DNA of 64,000 nt, taken from Entoloma clypeatum (Eukaryota > Basidiomycota > Agaricomycetes > Agaricales > Entolomataceae). The stretch spans positions 1,488,001-1,552,000 of the forward strand of contig OY751488.1 in NCBI GenBank assembly GCA_963565915.1, in the 5' to 3' direction. This document shows, piece after piece, positions 33,785-44,235 of the stretch (position 1 is the stretch's first letter; each line of letters opens with the position of its first letter). Position numbers and translations under genes: made by a program. Below the pieces are notes generated by a model, which was not told where the DNA came from, ran no database searches, and was given only the letters and a program-made list of their open reading frames with translations.

Positions 33785-35277
33785 GTATGAAGGCTGTCTG
33801 GTGTGGTAAGATGTGCCAGAATCGCCAAGATCCTTGATGGCACCAGGGTCCAATGCCGATGTGGGCAGACAGAGTTGGTACAGTGGTCAAAGTCCGAGCA
33901 CGTCGAATCCAGGTGTATCTGGATGCCACGATGCTTGATTGCATCAGGGGTCCAACGTCGATGTCCAACAGCTGGACGGGCGCAGGTGCTATGTTGTGAG
34001 GATGTCAGTGGTGTCCGCCGCAGTAGATGATTAGACAGCATGGGGGATGGGGACCGGCGAAGCTGGAGCATGTCCGTGTCGTCAGTTGTCCTCAGGAACC
34101 AGGGTGACAGGTGCCGCTAAACGACGACAATCAATGATCGTTTTCATGGTTCGGTGCGGCGTTTGGTGGACAAACGATGTCTCCGAATCGTGAGGATTTT
34201 GAACATGTACCTGGGTAACAGGTGCCGCCGAACAACGTCAATTGGTGATCCTCCACAGGTGCGGTTTGGCGATGTTGGTGGGATCCCCAATCGATGATCG
34301 GCAGCGTGGAGGGCACCGACAAAGCTAGAGCGCGTCCGCCATCCGAGGACGTCAACCAAAGGTTCTTCAAATCTTCACACAGGTTCGGTACGGCGTTTGG
34401 CGGAGAACAACGTATCCATCAGCGTGAGAATGGTATGTTGTGGTCCGTGGAAAGGGTAGCGACGGGAACGACAGGGCGAGAAAGGGGCGGTGTGTGGTCT
34501 GATGGCCAGCGACGGACGTAGAGGGGCGCGGACTCAGTGGAGACGGACATGGGAGGTGTCTCGATGGGCGGGAGGCAGTGGTGATGGACAGCTAGTCGGT
34601 GAGCAGGGACTGGGGGTGAAGGGCCGTTTGATGGCTGTCCGATTCGCAAAGACTCCCGTTTGATGGCACAATGGGCGGGAGGGCGCATTGGCGGCATCGT
34701 GAATCGTGATGGACGGGCATCACATGAAATGTGGGGGATGTTATCGAGGTTGATGGCAAGGCTCGGAGGACGGGAGATCATTGAAATTATCAATAGACGG
34801 CACGAGACGTACCTTGATAGGCGGGAGGACGCGTTGGCGATGTTGTGATCGATGGCTAGGCATTGGAATGATGAGCAAGGGGACGTTGCCAAGTGTCGTT
34901 GATAAGGCTCGGAGGACGGAACGGAATTGATGGGGGAGATCACTGAAATTAATAATAGAGGGCGCGAGACGTACCTTGATGGGCGGGAGGACGTGTGGGC
35001 GGCGTTGTGATGGATGGCCAGGGCACGGAAACGTCGAAATACTCAGTGGGGGGACGTTGCCAAGCGTCGTTGATGGCAGGAAACGGAGCGCGGAACGGAA
35101 CGTCAAACATTGATGGGGACATCTCGTGTCCATGTGCTTTTCTCAATAAGTGATATTTGAATTATTTCAACGTTTATTGGCAGTGTGTGGGTTAACGCGG
35201 GTTCCAGGTCTATAGGCCTGTGTAACCCCCCCCCCTTTGACAGGTCTATAATACCATCAAATCGTGATGTTGAGGTG
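33785..35277 (-). repeat. Right terminal inverted repeat of the KDZ element
   Basis: Reverse complement of 24400-25802, with about 120 bp extra between gctgtctaatca and agcatcgtgg compared with the left arm. The word atcaagcatcgtggcatcc with 40 following bases occurs twice here (about 33723-33785 and 33892-33945), so the left arm probably lost a segment between short repeats. Confidence 0.85.
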
Positions 35278-35285
35278 TAATTTAC
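35278..35285. repeat. Right 8-bp target duplication of the KDZ element
   Basis: TAATTTAC. The last C is also the first base of the Tc1-like terminal repeat, so the KDZ target spanned that element's left tip. Confidence 0.85.
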
Positions 35286-35365
35286 AGCTAACTAAGTATT
35301 GATAGACCCGATTTCACTTTTTTACTGCTCAGGATTTGTGTTTACTTGTGGCTGAGACAAACAAT
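35285..35365 (+). repeat. Left terminal inverted repeat of the Tc1-like element
   Basis: CAGCTAACTAAGTATTGATA..., matched by the reverse complement of 44755-44834 with one change (T/C) in the first 67 bp. Confidence 0.8.
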
Positions 35366-35591
35366 GTATCGGGTAATAATATCGGTGCCTTGGGCGAATT
35401 CAGAAGGGGTTAGAGGACACAGCCAGAACCCCAGCTTTTGTCCCACCACGCTTGGACCACGCACTCACGCACCCTCTCGAATAATGGTCATCGGTAATTG
35501 TCGACACATACCTCCTGCTGTGAAGCAGATGCTTGTTGGGATTTCAGTGCACATGAAACCAAGCCAAATTCAGGCTGTAACTGGTATTGAT

Positions 35592-35890
35592 TGTTGAAAC
35601 TTTTCCATCACGTAGATTAGATTATATCACGTGACCTTTACACATCTTCGATTACATACTTATTTGGTTGGTACAAACAGTAGTACAGTATATAAGACCA
35701 GGAAACTGTTAATATCAACAAGTGGTCTCTTGACTCTTAACCAGCTCCATCGCTCTTACCAGCCTCAACCGCTCTCACCAGCCTCACCCCTCCCAAACCA
35801 TGTAAGTGGCTAGAACGGTTATGTAGAGTACTTCCACTGTAGCTGGTTGCTCAGTACATCTGTGGCTAACGCCCAGGTGGAACTTCAACA
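35592..35890 (+). repeat. 5' LTR of copia A2
   Basis: 299 bp, TGTTGAAAC...CTTCAACA, TATA-like cagtatataagacc near 35686. Confidence 0.93.
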
Positions 35891-36252
35891 GGTTATGGGC
35901 CCCGGATAGCAGAGGGACCTGGGAAACGCTGGCAACAGCGAGTACCTGCCCACTCTACCCTGGTTGGCAAAGAACCGATCGAAAGATCTAGGTTCTGAGT
36001 CATACTTCTTCACATATGAACCTGGGAACGTCATTACGACAAGTACCTGTCATGAGACGTCCCTAAGGGGATTGACCTAGTACACTCCATGTGGAAACGT
36101 TGATCGCACCTTATACGTTTCTGACATATAAAGGGTTTTCCCGTGACCACTATTCCTAAAGGGAATATGTCATAAGGAATCATTTAATTGTTTTCTTAAA
36201 TCATATTCATAACACATCACTGATTGGGAACCCTTTCTTAGATTCATCTAAA

Positions 36253-38187
36253 ATGTCTACCTCTCGCTCCGCCCTCGACTCCATCGCCATCTTCGACGGC
36301 ATCGACTACCAGAGTTGGGCCGAAAAAATGAAGTCATACCTTCTCCATCAAGGAGTCTGGCGCCTCGTATCCGGCGACATTGAGCACCCCGACATCAAGG
36401 ACTTTACGGTCACGGTCTCCACCCCTGCATCAGCCACTTCGACATCTGCGACATCTGCGACTCAACCTCCGGCGGTCACTATCACTGTCGACCATCCCGC
36501 CTTCGCCAAGGAAAAGAAGGCCTGGATCAGAGACGACGACATGGCTCAGGGTTCCATCCGTCTCAAAGTCTCCGAAGCAATCAGGAGGCACATCAAGGAC
36601 GCCTCAACCTCAAAGGAAGCTTGGACGACGTTGAAAGACGCGTATTCGAAGGTCTCCCCCGCCACCATCTTTGGCGACTTCAAGGCTGCTGCCTCCTTCA
36701 AGCTCTCGGGTCGCGACCCCGTACCGGAAATCGAGCGCCTCGGATCACTCTTCGCTCGCCTCAGCGACGCGAAGTTCATCGTGCCTGACCTAATGCAGGC
36801 TATGATCCTGGCAAGTGCCATCCCTGACGCTTGGTCGTCTCTCTCCACCGCCCTCTTCCAGGTTTACGACGCCGATGACTTCACATGGCAGGCCGTTGCC
36901 GACAGCATCGTATCGGAGTACAGGCGCAAGTATGCGATTGGGTCTACTCGGGTGTCCAACGAGCAGGCCCGGAAAATCTCCGGGACCAAGCGAAAGGGGC
37001 AAGACCCCAAATGGGAAAAGCAAACAGCGCCGAGTACCTCGCGTAACAATGCTGACGAGCAGCCCAACTCGACCGACCCGAGTACCGCTTCTGAAAAGAA
37101 GAAGGGAAAGGGACGCTGGCGCAACCAGAAGAAGCGCGCCAACAACGCAGAAAACGACTCCGACCAAGCTGAGGAAATGGTCGAGTTTATTGCACCAGCC
37201 ATTGAGCAACCCCTTCGTCGTCCTGCTCCTTGTCCTCTTCCTCCTCGTCAACGTGCCCCTTGCCATCTCCCTCCTCATCATGCACCTACCTTCACCACTG
37301 TAACGGGCCGCGGGAAAACTACAAGTACTGCACAGCCTGAGTCAGAAAAAATGCAGTCACTGCTGCAACGCATGAACCCGCCTCCTTCTCAGTACACCGG
37401 GCTTCCCTCAGGAAAGCCGTCTGTGTGGAAAAAGAATGAGAGGGTGCGAAGACTCGCCCGAGAGATCGGTGCTCAACCCTCTGGGTCAAACCTCCGTATC
37501 TTAGATACCATCATTCCTGACATCGACGAAAGGCCGGCTAAACAGCGTCGCGTAGCCCCGTCGATAGAAGAATCGCTGAAAATGATGGACATCGACCAGG
37601 AACGGATGGGGCCGGATGTGTTTGAGGATGAGATAGAACTTGACGGTTCGTCGAAACCCTTTCTTGAACCTTATCAAATGCGGAATGCTAATAATACCTC
37701 TCAACAGACGTATAATATATTAGCCAGTACCAGTACAGAGTGCGTAGATCACATTAGCAGTGATCTACATAAAAAATATATTAAACATTTCGCCTCTTGT
37801 ACACATTGTAAGGAAAAAGAACGCGCGCAATGGATACTAGATTCCGGCGCCTCTTTACACTTCACCTATGAGTTTAAGGACTTCGCATATTACAGACCTC
37901 TCACGGTCAAGCGATTCGTCCAAACTGCAGCTAAAGGGAAGAAACTGGAAATACTCGGAGTTGGGGCCGTTCCAGTACGGCACACCCTAAATGGGGAAAT
38001 AAAAACCCATCTTCTCAGACCGGTGTTCTACATCCCGGACATGGACACACGCCTATTGTCCCTAGGCGTCTTCCTTAACCATGGTTACAAAGTAGACGGG
38101 ACTTGTGGAGAAATTAACATCTCCAAAGGGCTGAGCCCAGTTTTCGCCCCACATCCTTGGTCAAACCATTTACTGGTTAGACACTGA
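36253..38187 (+). CDS. Copia A2 Gag-protease polyprotein
   Basis: 644 residues. Gag (UBN2-like) with FDGIDYQSWAEKMKSYLLHQ, WTTLKDAYSKVSPATIFGDF and VPDLMQAMILASAIPDAWSS. There is no CCHC knuckle; a basic GKGKGRW-like stretch (KKKGKGRWRNQKK) and an HFASCTHCKEKERA segment precede the protease WILDSGASLHFTYEF. The frame passes the protease and stops at 38187 in GLSPVFAPHPWSNHLLVRH, whereas in A1 the same region stays in frame into integrase. The pol frame overlaps this end by about 50 nt. The start at 36253 is the first ATG after the leader and is conserved in A1, A4 and A5. Confidence 0.88.
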   Translation: MSTSRSALDSIAIFDGIDYQSWAEKMKSYLLHQGVWRLVSGDIEHPDIKDFTVTVSTPASATSTSATSATQPPAVTITVDHPAFAKEKKAWIRDDDMAQGSIRLKVSEAIRRHIKDASTSKEAWTTLKDAYSKVSPATIFGDFKAAASFKLSGRDPVPEIERLGSLFARLSDAKFIVPDLMQAMILASAIPDAWSSLSTALFQVYDADDFTWQAVADSIVSEYRRKYAIGSTRVSNEQARKISGTKRKGQDPKWEKQTAPSTSRNNADEQPNSTDPSTASEKKKGKGRWRNQKKRANNAENDSDQAEEMVEFIAPAIEQPLRRPAPCPLPPRQRAPCHLPPHHAPTFTTVTGRGKTTSTAQPESEKMQSLLQRMNPPPSQYTGLPSGKPSVWKKNERVRRLAREIGAQPSGSNLRILDTIIPDIDERPAKQRRVAPSIEESLKMMDIDQERMGPDVFEDEIELDGSSKPFLEPYQMRNANNTSQQTYNILASTSTECVDHISSDLHKKYIKHFASCTHCKEKERAQWILDSGASLHFTYEFKDFAYYRPLTVKRFVQTAAKGKKLEILGVGAVPVRHTLNGEIKTHLLRPVFYIPDMDTRLLSLGVFLNHGYKVDGTCGEINISKGLSPVFAPHPWSNHLLVRH

Positions 38188-38368
38188 AATACGCTATGAC
38201 CAGATCCATGCGATCTCGAGCGAAATCACTGTTGAAACATGGCACAAGCGCCTTGGTCACCCAAATGATCAAGCACTCCGAAAGATTCCCACCAGTACCA
38301 AAGGGGTACCTGAAACACTAGTACGTGAGAAATCACAGGAAAGTTGCACAGGTTGCCTCAAAGGGAAA

Positions 38369-41047
38369 ATGCCAAATCAGTCATATCCAAATTCGATAAC
38401 AAGGGCGACAAAAACCTTTGATCTGATCCATTCCGATCTTAAACAAATATCCACGGCATCATACCACAAATATAAATATTTCCTTACGTTTTTGGACGAT
38501 TTTTCATCCCATGTCTGGGTCGTCTTGCTTAGGAAGAAGTCGGATGCTGTCATAGCACTACGACAATTCCTTGCGATGATCCAGAATCAATTCGCAGCCA
38601 CTCCTAAGAAATGGCGAGTTGATGGAGGTGGAGAATTTAACGAATACAAGGATGTACTTGCCGATCATGGAATTCTGATCGACGTCACGCTCCCGTATCA
38701 GCACCAGCAGAACGGTCGAGCAGAACGGATAAATCGAACCCTGTGGGAGAAATCTCAGGCCTTGCGCTTCGACACGTGCTTACCACCTATGTGGTGGGAA
38801 TTCTGTTTGGAACATGCAGCTTTTCTCTACAACAGAACCCCCATGCAGCGTCTCGAATGGAATACCCCTTACTTCAGGGTGACCAATGAGATCCCCGATA
38901 TGACAAGCATCAGAGTCTTCGGATGTCAGGCATATGTGTATATCCCAAAAGAAAAACGTAGAAATTCCCTGGAGTCTAGATCTCGATTGATGATTTATCT
39001 CGGATCAAAGCCAGGGGTCAAAGGATACCGTTTCATGGATCCTGAGACTAATACAATTTTCATGGGTGGGAAAGCTATCTTTGATGAAAGCAAGTACCCT
39101 AGATGCCACATCGACCCTTTGCCAGAGAACCATCCAGAAATGGAAAACCCAGAACCGGCTGATGAGTTTGAGGACCTCATCCCCGGAAACGATGACAATG
39201 ACAGTCATTACGAAAAACCTCACGACCCTGTTCCCACTGGACAGGATCACCCTGAATCAGACGATGATTTGCCGCGTAGCGAACCCGATGACGAGCCACG
39301 AGTACCCACTCCAGAGCCCGAACAAGTACCAGATCGACCGATCAGGGAACGACGAGTTCGGAGAATGCCAGATAGCATCTATGGGGAAGACACCCCTGCT
39401 TCTGATCTTGAAAAAATGGATCGAAGACGTAGACTGGGCGGTCAAACGGCATGGATGAACGATCTCCTAATGGAGGCAATCTCCATCCAAGTAGGCATCA
39501 TCGAAATGTCACACAAAGACATATACTCTCTTCCGAACAAAGAAGATTGGTATGCGGCAGAACGAAAAGAGCTAGACATGCTCAAAAGCCGCGGGGTGAT
39601 CACGGAGTTAGTACCCCTACCTACAGGGAGGAAAGCTCTAAGGAACAAATGGGTTTACAACGAAAAATCCGACGGGCGTTTGAAAGCGCGCCTTGTTGCA
39701 AAAGGTTTCTCACAGGTAGAAGGGATTGACTTCGATCAGATCTTCTCACCAGTAGTGAGATACGAGACAGTCCGATTGATTCTGGCATTGACAGCCCTTG
39801 AAGGGTGGTTCATGACACTCTTGGACGTCTCAGCAGCCTTCCTCTATGGAACACTCCGTGAGGTAATTTACATGCGACAGCCTGAGGGCTACATAGTAAA
39901 AGGGAAAGAAAACCTCGTGTACCGACTATACAAAGCCCTATACGGACTCAAGCAGGCCGCATTAGCCTGGTGGAGGGAACTCGATTCCTCCATGAAAAAG
40001 CTCGGCTTTGCCCGGCTTCACTCCGATGCGGGAGTTTTCATTCACACAAGTACCAAAGGGGAAACTGTGATCGCCGTCATTTATGTCGATGACTCTGCTT
40101 TTCTCGGCACAAACCGGGAATACACGCTGGAAAAGAAGAAGGCCTTCATGACAACATGGGAATGTAGGGATCTAGGTCACCTAGTCCCTGATGGGGAACC
40201 AAAAGAATTTCTCTCTATCCAAATAAGGCAACGTGGGAAGCGGATCTTCATTGATCAAGTACCCTACCTTGAGAAAATTCTCGCACGCATGGGGATGAGC
40301 GAATCTAATGCCACCCATACCCCACTCCCGACGGGCTACAAACCCATGAAGTCTGAAGATGAACCCAATGCGGAACTCAGATCCAAGTACCAATCCGTCA
40401 TCGGGTCACTATTGTACTTAATGATCGGGACAAGACCCGACATTTGTTTCGCCGTAATCAAAATGTCACAATTCTCCGCAAACCCTACCAAACGCCATTT
40501 AGAAGTGGCAAGGGATATTTGCAGGTATTTGAAGGCGACAAAAAATTACGCGATCATGTACGATGGTGATTCTGGGAAAGGAATCTACGCATTCACAGAC
40601 TCCGATTGGGCGTCAGACGAAAACACCAGGAAGTCCACCACTGGTTACTTCGTATCGCTGGCATCTGGAGCAGTAACATGGGTTTCATCGGCGCAAAAAA
40701 CCATTGCCCTCTCTTCCACGGAAGCAGAATACATGGCGCTATCAGATTGCAGTCGCGCAGTGACATGGCTTAGAAGCATGCTTGCCGAACTTGGGATGCA
40801 GATCGGATCAGTCCCGATCTATGGAGATAACAATGGCTCCGTCTTTATTGCATCCAACCCTGTAACTGAAAAGCGGTCCAAGCACATTGACGTGCGATTC
40901 CACTTCGTCAGAGAAAAAGTATCCGAAGGCATCATTACGGTCGAATTCATCGAAGGAGTGAATAACCCTGCAGACCTTTTAACTAAGAATCTGGGGAAAG
41001 TCCTCTTTAGCAAGTTTATCCCGTACTTTGGATTACTTAAAAACTAG
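38369..41047 (+). CDS. Copia A2 integrase-reverse transcriptase-RNase H polyprotein
   Basis: 892 residues from the first ATG, but the frame is open from about 38136 and includes the integrase zinc site HKRLGH...CTGC upstream, so translation by frameshifting from gag is more likely than initiation at 38369. Integrase core: HSDLKQI, FLDDFSSHVW, RVDGGGEF, QQNGRAERINR. An acidic linker has DEFEDLIPGNDDNDS. Reverse transcriptase: KWVYNEKSDGRLKARLVAKG, LDVSAAFLYGTL, YGLKQAALAWWRE, YVDDSAFLG. RNase H: AFTDSDWASDENT, LSSTEAEYMAL, DNNGSVFIASNP. Ends PYFGLLKN. No internal stop. Confidence 0.9.
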   Translation: MPNQSYPNSITRATKTFDLIHSDLKQISTASYHKYKYFLTFLDDFSSHVWVVLLRKKSDAVIALRQFLAMIQNQFAATPKKWRVDGGGEFNEYKDVLADHGILIDVTLPYQHQQNGRAERINRTLWEKSQALRFDTCLPPMWWEFCLEHAAFLYNRTPMQRLEWNTPYFRVTNEIPDMTSIRVFGCQAYVYIPKEKRRNSLESRSRLMIYLGSKPGVKGYRFMDPETNTIFMGGKAIFDESKYPRCHIDPLPENHPEMENPEPADEFEDLIPGNDDNDSHYEKPHDPVPTGQDHPESDDDLPRSEPDDEPRVPTPEPEQVPDRPIRERRVRRMPDSIYGEDTPASDLEKMDRRRRLGGQTAWMNDLLMEAISIQVGIIEMSHKDIYSLPNKEDWYAAERKELDMLKSRGVITELVPLPTGRKALRNKWVYNEKSDGRLKARLVAKGFSQVEGIDFDQIFSPVVRYETVRLILALTALEGWFMTLLDVSAAFLYGTLREVIYMRQPEGYIVKGKENLVYRLYKALYGLKQAALAWWRELDSSMKKLGFARLHSDAGVFIHTSTKGETVIAVIYVDDSAFLGTNREYTLEKKKAFMTTWECRDLGHLVPDGEPKEFLSIQIRQRGKRIFIDQVPYLEKILARMGMSESNATHTPLPTGYKPMKSEDEPNAELRSKYQSVIGSLLYLMIGTRPDICFAVIKMSQFSANPTKRHLEVARDICRYLKATKNYAIMYDGDSGKGIYAFTDSDWASDENTRKSTTGYFVSLASGAVTWVSSAQKTIALSSTEAEYMALSDCSRAVTWLRSMLAELGMQIGSVPIYGDNNGSVFIASNPVTEKRSKHIDVRFHFVREKVSEGIITVEFIEGVNNPADLLTKNLGKVLFSKFIPYFGLLKN

Positions 41048-41112
41048 ACGAAAGAGTACCTATATGGGAAAAAGTAAGATGTATTTAGAAGTATGTACTA
41101 AATATGGGGGGG

Positions 41113-41411
41113 TGTTGAAACTTTTCCATCACGTAGATTAGATTATATCACGTGACCTTTACACATCTTCGATTACATACTTATTTGGTTGGTACAAACA
41201 GTAGTACGGTATATAAGACCAGGAAACTGTTAATATCAACAAGTGGTCTCTTGACTCTTAACCAGCTCCATCGCTCTTACCAGCCTCAACCGCTCTCACC
41301 AGCCTCACCCCTCCCAAACCATGTAAGTGGCTAGAACGGTTATGTAGAGTACTTCCACTGTAGCTGGTTGCTCAGTACATCTGTGGCTAACGCCCAGGTG
41401 GAACTTCAACA
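41113..41411 (+). repeat. 3' LTR of copia A2
   Basis: 299 bp, one base different from the 5' LTR; preceded by seven G. Confidence 0.93.
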
Positions 41412-42683
41412 TTGATAAGCGAACGGTCAATCACGTTCTCAGCCTCCATCGACGCACAGGATGTGTCGTCAGCAGACCTTTGCAAAATGGACGACCACGA
41501 ATATTAAATGCCTTGGATATTGCTGTAGGTGTCTATTTCATGGTTTCTTGCAAGCTATTCAACAGTGACTTTAGTATTTAGAAGGCCTTATCGAGCGAAC
41601 ACCAGACATTTACCTTTCAGAACTACAGCATGAGTTGGAGGTCAACCGGGGGATCAGAGTTTCCGAACCCACTATTTCAAAGGCTCTATGCCATCGCGGG
41701 CTTTCTCGCAAGAAGATCTCTCGATCTGCTCTCGAGTGCAACGAGGATCGGCGAGCTGAATATCAGATCACGGTTGCAGAGAATTACCAACCTGAGCAAT
41801 TAGTTTTTCTTGATGAGTCTGCATGTAATCGGAATACGACGAAGCGTCAATATGGCTGGGCACCAATCAATGGACGGGCGAGACGGCGTGACTACTTTGT
41901 TCGAGGCAAACGGCAGGTTCCATTCAATGACTCTTGCTAGAGATTCTGAATTCGACTCACCTTCTAGATATTCTATTCTTCCAGCCCTCTCTCTCGATGG
42001 TATTCTACATCTGGATGTACAAGATCGTGCCTACACATCTCAATTATTCAATGGATTTGTTGATGGCCTTCTCGATAACATGAATCCATTTCCTGGTCGA
42101 AACTCTGTTCTTGTGATGGATAATGCGAGTATCCATAAATCTATTGCTCTGGAACAGATGGTACTGGCCCGGTATGATACAAAATACTTTTTTTTATACA
42201 TTCTAGAAGTTGACTCTGCAGTGGGATGCGAATTCTCTATTTGCCTCCATATTCTCCCGACTTCAACCCAATCGAAGAGGCGTTCTCTGCCATTAAAGCC
42301 TGGATTCTTGCAAATCGTGACTATGCTCGTGGGGAGCTTTCCAGTGAGATCACATGTGAGCCATATAGACTTCTATGGGAGGCAGTTTTTGCGACTGTAA
42401 CCATTGAGAAAACAGAGGGTTGGTTTCGTCATTGTGGCTACTTCGTGTAAGCACATCGAAAATACATGTAATTCTTCAACAAGGCTACGTACAATTCAAT
42501 TCTACTTGATTATCAAGTAATTCCTGTATGTTCTCTGCTACTCGAGTAACTAGTACTAGCATCTCCTCGAGTATTTCTCTGTATATACTAGTATACACTA
42601 TCTTAAACATTACAATATCTGACTTGTCGCCCGTTATTCATATACAGTACTTGTACAACTTACCGCTTATTTGTAGTCAGTCT

Positions 42684-44235
42684 TCAAGTTGCATATGGCC
42701 TGTTCTCTTTGTTCTTATTGATGTTGTGGGCTTTTCGCTTCTCTGCGCGTCTCATCAACCTTTGCGCGCCATCGATCAAATCTCCAACAGCTCCTCGTGG
42801 CAAACCGACAATGTTGACAAAAAAGTCTGGGGCGACCAAAGGAATATTGTGGACATACACAATCCCATGGGAGATGAGGGCGGCTTCATACTGAGGATAG
42901 CAATGGAGGGGTAGGGCTTCATGAAGCTCATCGAGAAGAGCATAGATGGGTGGATAAGAAACAAGGGGAGCCTCATCATCGGTGGACAGTGCAGGAGCAT
43001 TGATGGCAGCACAAAATGACAATTCTGTGTTGGCACGGCGCTGGCCCACATGATTGGTCAATGGCTCATCGGAATGTGTGGCCTGAGTGGCACTGATGTG
43101 ACAAGGGGGAACATGAACATGGATGGAAGTGGTATTGGGAGGGTCACGGCGATCGATGCGGCGTCGCTTGGGCACTTGGTCTGCGTCAAAGGTACGGGAA
43201 GCGGGCGGCCTCTCGTATGTTGCATCTCCAAGCATCTGGGGTGCTCGATGAGGGACTGGTGAGGGTATTCAGGTTCAACATGTAAGACTTACCACCATTT
43301 TCGCCCAATAAGTAAGCATATAGATGTCTTGGAAGGCATGGGTCCCATCAAAGGGGTTAATGTAGCAATATCGACCATCATGACGCTGGCATTGAAGTCG
43401 TTGTTTGAGCTCACGCAGCTCAGGAGCAAAGCTCACAGAAGTATCTGGCTCGTTATTCACGGTGCGAGGAGTGGCAGCCGCGGCGGCATGACCACGCCTT
43501 TGTGTACGCGCAGCGGCTACTTCGTGAGGAGGTTGCTGCAAATAATATGAGAATAAGGCATAATAATAGACTTGAATGAAACAGAACACATACGAGGTTC
43601 GAAATTTCCATCATCACGGCCCTAGATCTTGCTCTTCTAATCTTTTCAACTCCTTTGATCATTGCAGCCCGCAAATCCTCTTCAGAAGTGAGCCGGAAAG
43701 GGGGATTGTGAGCTCGATCACCAGAGAACTTGTATCCAATGATGGCGTTACCGGGGTCAAGGTCCATCCACGCGCAAACACGAGAGAAGAAATCTTCGAA
43801 AGAAAGGTCGACTGGGAGGCGGAGATCGACATGTGAAATAATTCCTCCAACAACTCCGGTATTGAGGGGAATAGATAAGGTAATCTGACGGATATCTAGA
43901 TAAAGAATAAGCATCTCAACAAATGAGAGTTGAATTATGGAGGGTAACTTACCGTTTGTTTCAAGTCTCCCCGGTGTAGGCTGGGCTTGGGGCTGGGCAT
44001 GTGCTGTAACAGTAGGATTCACAAGAAGTTGGACTGGTGGAGGTGTGACTACGCGAGGTAGGGGTATTGCGGAGTCTGGATCGTCGCAGGAATAAGGTGG
44101 TGGGGGGCCTTGTAAGGCATCCAAAACAGGGTGAATATTTGGATGAGTATCGCTCATACGCAGCCAATATGCCATCCTCGGTGCTCGACTTTGGATGGAA
44201 TCTCGACTGTTATTCATGTTCAACATGGGGTACAA
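42684..44235 (-). CDS. Cargo gene of the Tc1-like element, unknown function
   Basis: Not recognised by name. Three or four exons on the minus strand, convergent with the transposase. A Pro-rich N-terminus (MSDTHPNIHPVLDALQGPPP, alternative start inside the first exon) is followed by LPVDLSFEDFFSRVCAWMDL and DPGNAIIGYKFSGDRAHNPP, FRLTSEEDLRAAMIKGVEKI, a domain seen in dispersed mushroom proteins and reminiscent of a PB1/ubiquitin-like fold. Next is a Cys/His-poor linker with RQRHDGRYCYINPFDGTH-like sequence (CQRHDGRYCYINPFDGTH). The C-terminal exon has LLDELHEALPLHCYPQY and GLPRGAVGDLIDGAQRLM, which looks like a SAM-type helical domain, then a basic tail to 42684. Function and direct role in transposition are unknown. 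Confidence 0.5.

Larger units (their letters stand above)
24400..35277 (+). mobile_element. Complete KDZ (Kyakuja-Dileera-Zisupton) DNA transposon, 10,878 bp
   Basis: Begins CACCTCAACATCACG and ends with its reverse complement. Flanked by an 8-bp duplication TAATTTAC, the length reported for Zisupton-type elements. Long terminal inverted repeats of about 1.4 kb are almost identical, including a run of ten G/C in each arm (24442-24451 and 35226-35235). Inside are a transposase with intact motifs, an HMG-box-like protein and a further low-confidence ORF, all on the plus strand. Near identity of the arms suggests recent insertion. The target is the left tip of a Tc1/mariner-like element. Confidence 0.9.
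35592..41411 (+). mobile_element. Copia-type retrotransposon A2 (family A), near intact, recent
   Basis: 5,820 bp with a TTGAT duplication on both sides (35587-35591 and 41412-41416). LTRs 35592-35890 and 41113-41411, both 299 bp, differ at one base by eye (tacAgta/tacGgta). Primer-binding site at 35891, G7 polypurine tract at 41106-41112. The coding region is full length but in two frames. The LTRs have only two GATTA units where A1, A3, A4 and A5 have about four. Confidence 0.92.
35484..42450 (+). pseudogene. Tc1/mariner-like transposase gene, interrupted by copia A2
   Basis: Transposase of the IS630-Tc1-mariner type, cut-and-paste at TA. The front (35484-35591) encodes a helix-turn-helix VKQMLVGISVHMKPSQIQAV; the frame continues after the retroelement at 41412 with KRTVNHVLSLHRRTG. 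After an intron (about 41525-41580) come LSELQHELEVNRGIRVS, FLDESACNRN with the first Asp, an intron, NSVLVMDNASIHKS with the second Asp, another intron, and [20 protein letters not shown] with the Glu. It ends [10 protein letters not shown] at 42450. The coding parts on either side are intact, so the copia insertion is the only clear lesion. Confidence 0.8.
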
